The position numbers and the translations under genes were made by a program. A DNA stretch of 48,637 nt from a virus, in IMG/VR virus record IMGVR_UViG_3300021090_000032, positions 1-48,637 of that record. One strand, given 5' to 3'. Positions 23,521-33,076 of this stretch are shown piece after piece. Below the pieces are notes generated by a model. It was not told the DNA's origin. It was given only the letters and a program-made list of their open reading frames with translations, and did no database searches. Each line of letters begins with the position of its first letter. Position 1 is the first letter of the stretch.

Positions 23521-24191
23521 AGTATCACCTTTCCGTTCAGGCTCTGAACAGGAAGCAAATAGCCTCTTTGAGCATTACGTATATCCTGTCTAATCTTTTC
23601 AAGCTCTTCACGGGTATACCTAACGTGGGGTAAAAGCTGTCTCATGATCCGATCGAACGAGGCAGATATGATGCCGAGCAGGGGAATAACGAAGGTGATT
23701 GCGAACATGCCAGAAGCGGTATAGTCTACAATAACCTTATGATAGGTTATAAGATAGTGGATATCATCATGAAGACCGGCAGATTCATACCTGATTCCAA
23801 ACATTGAATTGTTTACTTTCTCCACCGTCCATCCACCACCTCCACCGAAAGTGATGACACTGCTCTCAGCAGTCCAAGCAGGAGGAAACACAGTGCTGCC
23901 AACAAGGTAATCTACGTCATTATATCTATGTATCCAATTTCTAATTGATACACCACCCGAAATACTACGTCCAAGAGTTGCATACTGGGTTAGAGAGTTG
24001 ACAACTACTGCATCATTTGGAAGATCCTGATAAGAGTGCAACAGCCGAGAAGGGAAAAGCCAGTCCACATTATCAAAATAGCTAGTACTACCATCATTGG
24101 TATTGATGGCATCTACATTATTAAGAGCCCCTTGCAGTGTCCATTGATCGTAAATAACTAGTAATGTAGCAGCAAGGTCAACAGTAGGCAT
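23517..24191 (-). CDS. Hypothetical tail-associated protein, 224 aa
   Basis: ATG 24191 is coupled to the upstream gene. Beta-rich N-terminal two thirds with FGGGGGWTVEKVN, then one hydrophobic segment (SGMFAITFVIPLLGIISASF) and a basic helix. The last residues (PVQSLNGKVIL) are encoded by palindrome copy 3. It lies between a tail-fibre gene and the endolysin; it may be a membrane-contacting tail or lysis accessory. Not recognised. Confidence 0.55.
   Translation of the reverse strand: MPTVDLAATLLVIYDQWTLQGALNNVDAINTNDGSTSYFDNVDWLFPSRLLHSYQDLPNDAVVVNSLTQYATLGRSISGGVSIRNWIHRYNDVDYLVGSTVFPPAWTAESSVITFGGGGGWTVEKVNNSMFGIRYESAGLHDDIHYLITYHKVIVDYTASGMFAITFVIPLLGIISASFDRIMRQLLPHVRYTREELEKIRQDIRNAQRGYLLPVQSLNGKVIL
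23535..23552 (+). repeat. Dispersed palindrome copy 3
   Basis: GTTCA GGCTC TGAACAGG, inside the last codons of the leftward 23517-24191 gene, 15 nt before its stop. Confidence 0.75.
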
Positions 24192-25042
24192 TATGCCCTC
24201 GTAAAGTAGACAATGATTCCAAGCTGAGTGGGACTTCCTGCCGCAGAGACAACCATGATCTCCAACTTATCTCCAGCTTGATACGATGTATTCTGAACCG
24301 CTCCTCCATCCATTACCGTATCGGCTGACGTAAGACTAAGGCTGGATGCCAAATGGTTTGACGCACCATTCTTTCTAGCGTTTATCGTAGCTCCTGTTCC
24401 TCCTACCCTATAGCCCTTTACCGCTGTTACGGTACAGACATAGGGTGCGATCCAAGTGAACAAGTTAATCGCGGCTGTAATTCCATAAGGATTAACGATT
24501 ACTCCACCATGATTCTCAAGTCCCGCAATCTCAACTATTGCCGCTTGGACGTTTGTAGCTACAATTCCTCCAGAGGGTGTACTAGGAACTTCAGAGGCCA
24601 CCTGGAGTACATTAATAGCAACTCCATTATTCTCTTTGACTCTAAGCTTATTGGTCCCAGAGTCAAAGTAGAGAATAGCCTTCGCATCCTCTCCAGTTGG
24701 AGGAGAAATGCTCGCTAGACCCAACTTATTACTATAGACCCAACTTAGTCCAGTGAGAGTTCCACCAGTAATAGCAACAGCAGCAGCTGCCTGAAATGCC
24801 ATCGTGCCGAGGGAAGCAACTCCACCCGTTCCACCACCAGCAGTAGCTAAGATAAGATCTACCCAAGCAGATCCATTCCATCGCTGGAACTTATTGGATG
24901 CTACGACATACTGAATCATTCCGACAACTTTATTCGTCGCTGCGCTAAAATCCATCTTAGCACAGTCGAGGTCACGATCCTTCATATTTGCTAGGAATGT
25001 AGCGTATGCTGTAGTTATAACAGGAGCATTCCAATCAGCCAT
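24191..25042 (-). CDS. Tail fibre / receptor-binding protein, 283 aa
   Basis: ATG 25042 (MADWNAPVITTAY) follows GAGGGATCAACCA; the 5-residue longer start at 25057 is less well placed. FQRWNGSAWVDL and LGTMAFQAAAAVAITGG are typical phage tail-fibre elements. The C-terminal 110 residues form a beta-rich domain (VTAVKGYRVGGTGAT, YQAGDKLEIMVVSA) of the jelly-roll type. It probably contacts the host surface. Confidence 0.7.
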   Translation of the reverse strand: MADWNAPVITTAYATFLANMKDRDLDCAKMDFSAATNKVVGMIQYVVASNKFQRWNGSAWVDLILATAGGGTGGVASLGTMAFQAAAAVAITGGTLTGLSWVYSNKLGLASISPPTGEDAKAILYFDSGTNKLRVKENNGVAINVLQVASEVPSTPSGGIVATNVQAAIVEIAGLENHGGVIVNPYGITAAINLFTWIAPYVCTVTAVKGYRVGGTGATINARKNGASNHLASSLSLTSADTVMDGGAVQNTSYQAGDKLEIMVVSAAGSPTQLGIIVYFTRA

Positions 25043-25190
25043 TGGTTGATCCCTCAATAAGATCGTTGACCTTTTTGGCTAGAGCCTCAGACTTTATAGT
25101 CAACTGTTCATTTTCCTTTAAGAGCTGATAAATCTGAACGTCCTTCTCTCCAAGGAGCATCCATAGTTCCTTAACTGAAATTCCTTCCAT
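25035..25190 (-). CDS. Small coiled-coil protein, 51 aa
   Basis: ATG 25190 has AGGAG 5 nt upstream and overlaps the fibre gene by 8 nt. Leu-rich heptad pattern (LWMLLGEKDVQIYQLLKENE) continues to the end. It may be a chaperone or trimerisation aid for the adjacent tail-fibre proteins (inference from size and place). Confidence 0.55.
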   Translation of the reverse strand: MEGISVKELWMLLGEKDVQIYQLLKENEQLTIKSEALAKKVNDLIEGSTNG

Positions 25191-25198
25191 GATTGCTC

Positions 25199-26146
25199 CT
25201 ATGTACTAACTCTAAAACAAGAAAACGTGAGGCCTCCATTAATACCAGAGGTCGCTCCCCAAGCACCACCTTGAATGTTCAGTGCGGCTCCTTGATTATG
25301 GAAGGCAAAAATCTCAATATGATCTCCAGCAGCGAGAGTTATCTCGTCAGTTACAACTGTAAACTCTGTAGGAATGAGTGTTGTAGTAATGGCTGGAATA
25401 GACATGACCTTTACGATATTAGCAGCTGCAGCAGTTCCCGCACTATTCTTCTCAAGGCGGAAACTACGATAGCCTACCGGAGTTGTCGGTCCTTCAAATC
25501 TACAAGATGCTACAAATATGTACTTACCACCAAGTCCAGTAGGAATAGTAAGACGAGATGTTGGTGTACTATGGAAGCCGTAGATATCGTGGTGCTCACT
25601 ATCAAACGTCATGAGCGTAAGAACGCCAGAATTTACAGCAACGTTTCCGGAATTATATATTGAAGCACCAACTACGACAGCATCGAGTCTAATGGGAATA
25701 AGGACTTTATCATCATATAAATCTAGAGCAACTATGCCCGCACCATTATTGTAGATATAGAATAGCAGTCTACCTAGCTCTGCACCTGCCGCAACTGCGC
25801 GAGAAATCCCAATAATCTGTCCAAAATTCTTGAGAGCTAAGTTGCTATCACGTCCTTGGAAGCTAATAGTGCCAATATTATCTGCTAATGCGGGAGAGGC
25901 ACTTAGTTTACGCATAACGAGGAAACTGCCTGAGGCATCTGCGTTACTATTTGCTAAGATTACATTAGGCAGATATGAGGATACCGACGGAATAGTAACG
26001 TAATCAGAGTTAATAATCAATGCACCAGCAGATCCCTTAATCGTCTCACACGTAGGATTCTCAACGAGATCAGCAAAGGCCGCTCCATCAAGAGCATACT
26101 CCCACTTCTTACCAGTCGGATCCCAACGAATCCAGTATTCGGCCAT
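25199..26146 (-). CDS. Tail protein with C1q-like C-terminal domain, 315 aa
   Basis: ATG 26146 shares bases with the upstream stop (TAATG type). N-terminal MAEYWIRWDPTGKKWEY resembles the attachment end of phage fibres. The C-terminal 130 residues follow the C1q/TNF pattern: LMTFDSEHHDIYGFH, SRLTIPTGLGGKYIFVASC, an AAGDHIEIFAFHNQG strand and a final FSCFRV. This jelly-roll trimerises and binds ligands; a receptor-binding role is likely. Confidence 0.7.
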   Translation of the reverse strand: MAEYWIRWDPTGKKWEYALDGAAFADLVENPTCETIKGSAGALIINSDYVTIPSVSSYLPNVILANSNADASGSFLVMRKLSASPALADNIGTISFQGRDSNLALKNFGQIIGISRAVAAGAELGRLLFYIYNNGAGIVALDLYDDKVLIPIRLDAVVVGASIYNSGNVAVNSGVLTLMTFDSEHHDIYGFHSTPTSRLTIPTGLGGKYIFVASCRFEGPTTPVGYRSFRLEKNSAGTAAAANIVKVMSIPAITTTLIPTEFTVVTDEITLAAGDHIEIFAFHNQGAALNIQGGAWGATSGINGGLTFSCFRVST

Positions 26147-27585
26147 TAGACTATGCCCCTAGCAATCCAGTAGACTAGTTGATCTACTCTCCGCCCAGCT
26201 GAGTCAAAGCAGAGGATTTTGAAGCTAGTTGGATCTGGAACATCTACAAAATCAACAATTACCGTAATGGGAGAAACAGAGTCAGCCGTACACTCGATAC
26301 CATCGACATCCTTAAAGGTCTTAGTAAAGTTTACTACAGTACCTGTCGTATCTGATGCAAGTACATCTACCCAACCGCTATCAACCTCCCTCTTAACATC
26401 TACCTTGATATAGAAGGAAGAGACTGCAATCATAGAATCGTCATTTAGCGCAGAGAATTCCATGATCGAACGTAGATAGCGAAAGGAGGTGATAAAGGCG
26501 GAAGGACCATTTAAGGGTCCAGTCCAAGCATCCCCAATATTAAGCTTATAATAAGTCTTAAGCTCTACTGTAACATCTCCAGTTCCAGAAAAGATCTCCT
26601 TGACATATAAGTAATTGACAATTACGTTATTTATTACAGCTCCATAGTCATAATCCTCCTCATATGATCCTGTGAGAAGATTCTCCTGTATATATCTCTC
26701 ATATCCAGCAGTTACCTGTGCTTGTGGACTCGACCAAGGACCTCCAGGTCCATTAAGGAAATGATTTTCGTATGTCTCAACCACGTCCACGCATGCAACC
26801 AACTTATTCACTCCATCAATATTAACAATCGCACAATTTGTCTTCGTAGCGGACCAATCAATAAGCCTAGAAAAAAGAAGTGTATAATCTGGGGGTTGAC
26901 GTACTGATGCTGACGTACTTGCTTTTGGAGAGACATTTCCAACAATATCGACTGCTTCTACTTCATAGATATATGTTCCAGATACCACTTCAAATCTAGA
27001 AGCAAATGTTCCTTTAACTTCACCAAGAAGATTTGAATCTCTATACAAGTTATAGTGATCGATGAAGAATGAACTAGTTGGAAGCGTCCAGTAGAGAAGC
27101 ACATTATTATCGATAACTGATGAAGTCAAAGTCATCAATCCGAGTGGAGGAACTACTATCTGAAAAGCTATAGGATCGATACTATATATGCCAGATACAC
27201 TTATACTCTTGATAAGATAATCATGAGAACCAGTCGGAAGGGGATTTAATGAAGCGGCTAGAGAGGTTGTATTAAGTATGAAAGTAGCTGAATCCCACGA
27301 TGATCCTTGTCGAATCTCATACAACGACGCACCAGCTACGCTTGCCCACTCAATTAAAATACTAAAGGGGAGAAGTGTAACATTAATAACGGAAATATTA
27401 TCCGGTGGAGTAGTATCTCCTATTCCACTCGCAGTAACGGCCTCCTTAATAGGATTTACGGTAACAATCGTATCGTGCAGATCATCCATTAGAGTCTCGA
27501 TGATCTGCACTAAACGCGGATCTTTCGTTCTATACGTTGCTAGCAAGTTAGCAACCTGATCTCGATGTGAAACTAGCTCTGCCAT
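26146..27585 (-). CDS. Tail protein with fibronectin type III domains, 479 aa
   Basis: ATG 27585 lies in the 3' end of the upstream gene. Residues about 55-240 contain two FN3-like repeats (FSILIEWASVAGASLYEIR; VLLYWTLPTSSFFIDHYNLYRD). The C-terminal half is beta-rich without a recognised family. FN3 modules are common in phage tail tips and fibres as carbohydrate-binding or spacer units. Confidence 0.7.
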   Translation of the reverse strand: MAELVSHRDQVANLLATYRTKDPRLVQIIETLMDDLHDTIVTVNPIKEAVTASGIGDTTPPDNISVINVTLLPFSILIEWASVAGASLYEIRQGSSWDSATFILNTTSLAASLNPLPTGSHDYLIKSISVSGIYSIDPIAFQIVVPPLGLMTLTSSVIDNNVLLYWTLPTSSFFIDHYNLYRDSNLLGEVKGTFASRFEVVSGTYIYEVEAVDIVGNVSPKASTSASVRQPPDYTLLFSRLIDWSATKTNCAIVNIDGVNKLVACVDVVETYENHFLNGPGGPWSSPQAQVTAGYERYIQENLLTGSYEEDYDYGAVINNVIVNYLYVKEIFSGTGDVTVELKTYYKLNIGDAWTGPLNGPSAFITSFRYLRSIMEFSALNDDSMIAVSSFYIKVDVKREVDSGWVDVLASDTTGTVVNFTKTFKDVDGIECTADSVSPITVIVDFVDVPDPTSFKILCFDSAGRRVDQLVYWIARGIV

Positions 27586-29468
27586 GCATCTTCCCAGAGT
27601 GGAGAACTAGAAAGACGTATCTTTGTTAGATGGAACCAGTGATTAATACTTGATACTCCAAATTCGACTGACGCCCGTTCACTATCAAAGAATCCGGGTT
27701 GACGTGTAAGCTCCTTACCTGGAGTTAGCGATAGAGTGAGAGAAGGAAGTGTCACGGATCTAACATCATCTAGACCATAAAGCTTTAGGTATAAGCTTCC
27801 TGAACCGATAACCCTAGCCCTAATTGTTTGAAACTGACAGACACCCCCATCTTGATCGGCAGTTATGAATCCAGGTCGATAGTGACTATTAATAACATTA
27901 TTGTGATCGTTGAAGGAATTTTGATTTCTTACGTAAATTCCTCCTGTTACAGATGATCCATACTTTACCTTTGTTTTCTTCGTAGAAAAGTCGACCTCAA
28001 CCCAAGTAGTTGCACAGTCTTCAGGAAAGCTCCATACGGACCACTTAACTTTTTCGAATGAAAGTCCTTCACTAAAATCACACACTAACATACAATTTGC
28101 TATAGTCGATGAGTCAAGAGCAACGACAACATAAAACTTCTTAAGAACTGGATCTATCGAAATCTGATTTAGATGAAAATATAGGGGATTAACTCTCTTC
28201 CATATATCCTCTATTACATATGTTAGTTCGTTACCCTCTCCATATACACCAGTAAAACGAGAAACACCACTTCTTGTACAAATAAGGACAGAGTCAAGAC
28301 TTTGTCCCTTCGAGTCAAGGACTCCAGCTGAACCGTGTACAGTAGTTCCGTATCCATCTTCAATAGAAGTAACTTCCCAAGTAGATGGGGAGGCTCCATT
28401 ATCTTGAGTGACTAATGTTCGATAATCCTTAAGACCGAAGAGTAGTTTACGAAAGGAGAATATGAAACGAAGTGGTCCACCAGAATCCCCAGGATTAAAA
28501 TTAGTAAATCCACTAAGTCCAGAAAATGATTCTGGAAATCCAGGATCAGAGATTCGAGCGGTAGCATCATTAGCTCTTTCTCCTCCTACAACGAGTCTAG
28601 TACCAAAGGAGGATATACAACTCCCAGCGGGGATTTCTGCTAGTTGATTCATTAGTCGATCTGCAGAATCAACCAGTGAAGAATCAAAGAAACTAACTCC
28701 GTTTAGGACTGTAGTTGTATTATCTCCAATTCTACCATCAGGAAGAAGAAACCATGACTTATCGTTTGGATTACCATCGTAGTTCTTAATAACCTTTGTA
28801 CAGATGATATGACGAGCAACTACGAAGGAAGAACCGAGTGGAATGCCCGAGATATCTGCTTTCTTAGCACCGGTCGCGACGAAAACTTTGACCTCGGCTC
28901 CAGTAAGTCCGAATCTTGTGATATGTCCAGATGCAGTCTCATAGGCCACAGAGAACAAGTGCGTACCAGTCTCGATATATCCCGCTGTAGCTGATTCTGT
29001 GACAACCAAAGTATAACCTGATGGCCCAACACCGGCTGCAGAACGTGCGGTCCCGGTACCATCGTAAACGTATACTTTCTCGTTGGATAAGCCCCTGTCA
29101 CCGTCATGTGGACTAATATATACACGGTCAAACATCGTTTCTGCCGAAAAATCTGACATTGCAGCGATAGCAAGAATAGGAGTCGTCATCGGCGTTGACG
29201 AATCCCAAATATTACCTAAATTATCTAGAATAAGAAGGCGGCTCGCCTCATTGCGTTTCTTGAACTCATAAACGCGAACCGCCTTCCCATTCCAATTTCC
29301 AGTGGAAGTCAGAGCCAGATCAAATCCTGCCCTAGTCTCAACTCCAAGTTCTGTAAACTCTACGTTCGATTCAGTGATAGCATACTCCGGAGGAACAGTA
29401 TCATCCCCTCCACGCTCCATGTGGCCTCGAAACTCTCGTATTGTACCAGAACTGAAGTCATCAGACAT
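27573..29468 (-). CDS. Tail nozzle / stabilisation-like protein, 631 aa
   Basis: ATG 29468 (MSDDFSSGTIREFRGHMERGG) lies just after the upstream stop; the frame stays open to 29660 but only across that gene. The protein is almost all beta with repeated strand-turn units (VRVYEFKKRNEASRLLILDN, RLLVVGGERA-like blades), suggesting a beta-propeller. Podovirus tail nozzle proteins (P22 gp10 type) and tail tubular B proteins have this size and composition and follow an adaptor gene, as here. Family assignment is by architecture, not by motif. Confidence 0.55.
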   Translation of the reverse strand: MSDDFSSGTIREFRGHMERGGDDTVPPEYAITESNVEFTELGVETRAGFDLALTSTGNWNGKAVRVYEFKKRNEASRLLILDNLGNIWDSSTPMTTPILAIAAMSDFSAETMFDRVYISPHDGDRGLSNEKVYVYDGTGTARSAAGVGPSGYTLVVTESATAGYIETGTHLFSVAYETASGHITRFGLTGAEVKVFVATGAKKADISGIPLGSSFVVARHIICTKVIKNYDGNPNDKSWFLLPDGRIGDNTTTVLNGVSFFDSSLVDSADRLMNQLAEIPAGSCISSFGTRLVVGGERANDATARISDPGFPESFSGLSGFTNFNPGDSGGPLRFIFSFRKLLFGLKDYRTLVTQDNGASPSTWEVTSIEDGYGTTVHGSAGVLDSKGQSLDSVLICTRSGVSRFTGVYGEGNELTYVIEDIWKRVNPLYFHLNQISIDPVLKKFYVVVALDSSTIANCMLVCDFSEGLSFEKVKWSVWSFPEDCATTWVEVDFSTKKTKVKYGSSVTGGIYVRNQNSFNDHNNVINSHYRPGFITADQDGGVCQFQTIRARVIGSGSLYLKLYGLDDVRSVTLPSLTLSLTPGKELTRQPGFFDSERASVEFGVSSINHWFHLTKIRLSSSPLWEDAWQS

Positions 29469-29469
29469 T

Positions 29470-29850
29470 TTACGCCGCCGGGAACTTGTCGAAGATAGCA
29501 ATGAAACTGATTGTATCTCCAGAGACTCCAGCAGGAATAGCCGCTGCAGCCAGCTCTCCCAGAGGAGCATCCTCGGCTGCTGCGTTCGTCTGAGCACGAA
29601 CAAGCAGCTTGCCAGTTGCCCTATTATATTCGTAGTAGTATCCAGCAATACCCCTTGCATGAAGAACTTGAGGTAGTGCTTCAGGAGACAGAACCGTCTT
29701 CGCCCTAAAATTTGCTCCTGTTAATACAAGTCCACCGGCTGCATACGTATCAGCCGCAGCATCGATGGCTAAAGTTCCGTATACAATCACACCATTTCCA
29801 GGAAGTGGCATTTCTTCCGTCACTGTGACGGTGATATCAGCAACTGCCAT
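29470..29850 (-). CDS. Small structural protein, 126 aa
   Basis: ATG 29850 is coupled to the adaptor stop. Ala/Gly-rich beta protein with YYYEYNRATGKLLVRAQT and a C-terminal strand (DTISFIAIF). The composition is that of capsid decoration or head-completion proteins. Probably part of the virion. Confidence 0.6.
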   Translation of the reverse strand: MAVADITVTVTEEMPLPGNGVIVYGTLAIDAAADTYAAGGLVLTGANFRAKTVLSPEALPQVLHARGIAGYYYEYNRATGKLLVRAQTNAAAEDAPLGELAAAAIPAGVSGDTISFIAIFDKFPAA

Positions 29851-30503
29851 TAGCGTCTCCTTCTATCGTAGCCATATCTCTTTGGACGTACAGGACCATC
29901 CTGCATATCCTTCACTTTCGTCGACATTATCCTTGCGAGAAAATAGTCTCCTCTTGCATGAAGTGCTCCTGCACGAACCTTATTACCACGAGTCTCGGCT
30001 ACGAGTGCAGCAGTTCGATGAGAGAGAAATGACTTAGCGTTTGTTACTGGAATAGCCGTATTCTCGCCTGAAATTGAGGCTAGCTCTTTTTGGTAATGAA
30101 TCTTAATCTCTCTATTTGCCGTAGATCCCCTAAACTTGATGATATTCTCTTCCCAATACCAGACTTCCAGTATCTCAATCTTTGGATCGGCCGGATCAAC
30201 TGCGGCCTCTTGCATCTCGACCCAATCCTCATCAATCTCTCCTGGAGCTCTCTCCCAAAGCTTAAGTGGAAAAAGAAGATCGGTGGGTGGGCTCGTCAGC
30301 TCAATGACGTTAGCATTTACTGCAATAGCCGTTGATGTTTTCTCCTCCACATCTACTATACCATTAGCAACAAGTTCTTCCTGAAGTTCATCCCAAGCAA
30401 TAGTGAGAAACGGAAGTTGCAGGGTATAAGTAAATGTGATCTTATTCGGATCAGACAGCAACGCTGCTGATCTATCCATTATATTTCCTGCAAGTAACGT
30501 CAT
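29850..30503 (-). CDS. Head-tail adaptor-like protein, 217 aa
   Basis: ATG 30503. The N-terminus (DRSAALLSDPNKITFTY, then LAWDELQEELVANG-type helix) has the alpha-helical start of podovirus adaptor proteins, which bind below the portal. After a beta section come a helix (HRTAALVAETRGNKVRAGALHARG) and an Arg-rich end (RRRR). Position two genes below the capsid gene and just before the nozzle-like gene fits an adaptor. Confidence 0.55.
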   Translation of the reverse strand: MTLLAGNIMDRSAALLSDPNKITFTYTLQLPFLTIAWDELQEELVANGIVDVEEKTSTAIAVNANVIELTSPPTDLLFPLKLWERAPGEIDEDWVEMQEAAVDPADPKIEILEVWYWEENIIKFRGSTANREIKIHYQKELASISGENTAIPVTNAKSFLSHRTAALVAETRGNKVRAGALHARGDYFLARIMSTKVKDMQDGPVRPKRYGYDRRRR

Positions 30504-30512
30504 TCTCTACTC

Positions 30513-31145
30513 CTACTTGGCGTTCATGGGCTGAACAGGGTTTCCAGCGAATTGGAACTTCTTGTATTCCTCAGGTTGAAGAACTACGTGACAAGCGAAA
30601 CAAACAATTGCAGACTTTGAAATGAGCGTCGTACAAACAGGACAACGTATGATCGTATCTGGGGAATCGTCAAGCCAGTCCCTCTTCAGCCCGAGTTCCC
30701 GGCATGCTATACGATCCAAGTCCCCAATTTGGGCGATGATGTGTGAAGTCTGCCATACGTCATCGGCCAATCGAACTAGACGCTTCCACCACTCCTTTTG
30801 CACATTTGCAGCATTACTAACTTTATCGGGAAACTTTTGCTTAATCTGATCTTCTACAAAAGCTTCTGGAACCCAAAACATTCCAGGACCAGCTTCCTGA
30901 TCCTGTCCAGGTTGACTGATGACATAATCTTCTACAACTGACTTTGCAATCTTATCACCTGATACAACCATCAATTCCGATCCACGATCGTGATCTAGAT
31001 ATACTCCTCTTTGACCATCTGATACAACCAAAATCCCAAGTCCACCATTCTTAGCTGCAGGAATAGTATACTCTCCAGGAAACATACCAGGCTTATGCTC
31101 TGGTCCCACTCTATACGGCAATAGACTGACCACTGTTGCTCTCAT
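30513..31145 (-). CDS. Structural-region protein with C-terminal zinc ribbon, 210 aa
   Basis: ATG 31145 (MRATVVSLLPYRV) has GGAAAGGA upstream; the longer start at 31184 overlaps the upstream gene deeply. The middle is beta-rich; near the C-terminus CPVCTTLISKSAIVCFAC forms a CxxC-x11-CxxC ribbon. The last residues (NPVQPMNAK) are encoded by palindrome copy 4. It overlaps the upstream gene by 35 nt. A zinc ribbon here is unusual for a virion-gene neighbour. Confidence 0.6.
   Translation of the reverse strand: MRATVVSLLPYRVGPEHKPGMFPGEYTIPAAKNGGLGILVVSDGQRGVYLDHDRGSELMVVSGDKIAKSVVEDYVISQPGQDQEAGPGMFWVPEAFVEDQIKQKFPDKVSNAANVQKEWWKRLVRLADDVWQTSHIIAQIGDLDRIACRELGLKRDWLDDSPDTIIRCPVCTTLISKSAIVCFACHVVLQPEEYKKFQFAGNPVQPMNAK
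30522..30539 (+). repeat. Dispersed palindrome copy 4
   Basis: GTTCA TGGGC TGAACAGG, covering the final codons of the leftward 30513-31145 gene, a few bases before its stop. Confidence 0.75.
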
Positions 31146-31743
31146 TTGAGTCCTTTCCTCTGTTAAACAAGTGAGGTGATCCATCCGACTTATAGATCAC
31201 ACCTGGATTAACAACGCCCGACTTACTACGAATTGCTGAAGCTATTTCTCCACCAAAAGCCTCATCCATACACCCATAGAAGAATTCTACCTCCTGGTCA
31301 AACTCACCCTTCTCCATATCATTTATGTCACGCTCTTTTTCTGCATCAGTCTTCCATGTCTTACGGAGAAGAAGCTTCGTCATGAAGAATTGGATAGCTC
31401 GAAGAGTAGGTCTAAGATATCCTCCCTTTTCATCATAGAAGACATAGAGAGGCTCATAGTGTCCTGATACATCGAGGGCAAGTTCAGGATTATGGGAATA
31501 GTCAAGCTTCTCAAGAATCCATTTATCATTCCACTCAGGATGAAAGGCATACTTCGGCTGCTCTCGAATGCCATACCACTCTCGGAGAAAGATGGGACCA
31601 AAGAACTCGCAGAAGGTTCCCTTACGTTTCTCTAGCTCTCCCACCGACCAAATAACACGATAGTAGGAACGACCAAGCAGATCATGGCCGTATACATCCT
31701 CAAGCCACGTATTGATTGATTTTATGTCTTTAGGAAGTGCCAT
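31111..31743 (-). CDS. Hypothetical structural-region protein, 210 aa
   Basis: ATG 31743, just below the capsid gene's terminator-like hairpin. Aromatic-rich N-terminal half (WLEDVYGHDLLGRSYYRVIW), a mixed helical domain (KTDAEKERDINDMEKG) and a disordered tail ending SNESNSGQSIAV. No family recognised; conserved place after the capsid gene suggests a head protein. Confidence 0.6.
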   Translation of the reverse strand: MALPKDIKSINTWLEDVYGHDLLGRSYYRVIWSVGELEKRKGTFCEFFGPIFLREWYGIREQPKYAFHPEWNDKWILEKLDYSHNPELALDVSGHYEPLYVFYDEKGGYLRPTLRAIQFFMTKLLLRKTWKTDAEKERDINDMEKGEFDQEVEFFYGCMDEAFGGEIASAIRSKSGVVNPGVIYKSDGSPHLFNRGKDSNESNSGQSIAV

Positions 31744-31754
31744 AATCTAACTCT

Positions 31755-31792
31755 TAAGAAGGGGAGGATGAGGATTTCTCCCCACCCTCCCC
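31755..31792 (-). terminator. Terminator-like hairpin after the capsid gene
   Basis: On the minus strand GGGGAGG (31792-31786) pairs with CCTCCCC (31767-31761), loop 18 nt, followed by TTCTT. It lies 8 nt after the capsid stop and could reduce read-through into the downstream genes, favouring capsid expression. The T-tract is weak. Confidence 0.5.
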
Positions 31793-31799
31793 AACTAAA

Positions 31800-33062
31800 C
31801 TAATAACCAGCTGGAACAGCCAGACCATACACATACGAACACAGAGGCGGATTGTTCGTATATGCATTCGTCCCGATCACGTAGTAGAAGACCAGAGAAG
31901 TCTTCGGCGAACCGTCTGTCGTCGATCGGATATCGAAGAGCGTCTCCGAACCCTTCTTATACAGACCCGGCTGCTTGAAGACGACCTTCTTCCAGACTCC
32001 CTTAACCGTAAAGTCCATTCTCGTCTTGTCCCACGAGAAGGACTTCTTGATCGGAATTCCGCCGATCTGATCAACGTTGAAGAATAGATTGAGACCTTCC
32101 TCACGAGCCGACTTCTGAATCGTGGTCAATCCCCAACCAAGATTCTCGATCGCCTGCACCTGGCACGGATGCATCCAGGCGACCTGATTCTTCATGTTGT
32201 CCATTCCGACACGATCGCCGATGATGTTGATTGCCCGACGGATGTAACTCAACGCGATCGAGCCACTATTCGCGTTGATTCCATTCGCACGGACCTGCGG
32301 ATAGACTGCCCGATCGAGACCAAGCCACGTACCGGAGGATGCATTGCTATGATGATACGGCACTCCGAGCAGTGAAATCACGGATGCACCCGTCACGTTC
32401 CCCAGACCACCAACAACGACCTTGTCACCAGCGATCAAACCAGCCTGAGTCGGAGTCTTGATCTGCTTCGCCACCACGTCGTGGTAGGAAATGACCTTGT
32501 CCGTTCCAGCCGTGCGGTTCGTGGCCAGAGTCGAATCGAAGTACGCAACTTCCTGTGAGTACCGCAGAAGCTTCGCCCCGTAACCGTCAGTCGCCAACGT
32601 CACGGTATCGAAACCACCTGCATTGGAAACGGCAGAGACGGTACCCAGAATGCCACGCCCATCTGACATGAGCAGGCAATCCACGTACCGACGGAACTCT
32701 GCGATGGCCGATGCGCTCAAACGGCGCACCGTATTGACGACGGCCTTGCGTCCACTCTCCGTCGCCCACTCAGCCTTACGGGTATACTGCGTACCCATAC
32801 GAAGGTGCTGGCTATTCACCACCGCCTTATCGTACTTTGCAGCAGAGCCCAGACCAAGTGCGCCACCGTCAGGGTCGTAATGCCCAAAGTTGCCTCCGGG
32901 CCACATCTCCAACGGCACGCGAGCATCACGGTTCGAGATCTCAACGTCTTCGACCGTATCGATCCACTGATAGAAAGGACCTTCTCGCTCAAACAGAACG
33001 GGAACAATCTTATCGACGTGTTCCAATTCCGTTGCAGCAACGTCTACCTCACTTTGAGCCAT
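31800..33062 (-). CDS. Major capsid protein, HK97-fold type, 420 aa
   Basis: ATG 33062 has GAGGAG upstream. It lies directly below an acidic scaffold-like gene. Early segment EGPFYQWIDTVEDVEISNRDARVPLEM resembles the N-arm and E-loop of P22-like capsid proteins (read in two parts); the P-domain has a long helix (SALSYIRRAINIIG-type), MHPCQVQAIENLG and a C-terminal strand region (TSLVFYYVIGTNAY). GC-rich, highly optimised codons compared with neighbouring genes fit very high expression. Confidence 0.75.
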   Translation of the reverse strand: MAQSEVDVAATELEHVDKIVPVLFEREGPFYQWIDTVEDVEISNRDARVPLEMWPGGNFGHYDPDGGALGLGSAAKYDKAVVNSQHLRMGTQYTRKAEWATESGRKAVVNTVRRLSASAIAEFRRYVDCLLMSDGRGILGTVSAVSNAGGFDTVTLATDGYGAKLLRYSQEVAYFDSTLATNRTAGTDKVISYHDVVAKQIKTPTQAGLIAGDKVVVGGLGNVTGASVISLLGVPYHHSNASSGTWLGLDRAVYPQVRANGINANSGSIALSYIRRAINIIGDRVGMDNMKNQVAWMHPCQVQAIENLGWGLTTIQKSAREEGLNLFFNVDQIGGIPIKKSFSWDKTRMDFTVKGVWKKVVFKQPGLYKKGSETLFDIRSTTDGSPKTSLVFYYVIGTNAYTNNPPLCSYVYGLAVPAGY

Positions 33063-33076
33063 TGTCGTTTATCTCC

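Noticed and set aside
27573-29660. Longer N-terminus of the nozzle-like gene (start at 29660)
   Set aside because: The extra 64 codons lie wholly within the 29470-29850 gene; ATG 29468 fits the gene spacing.
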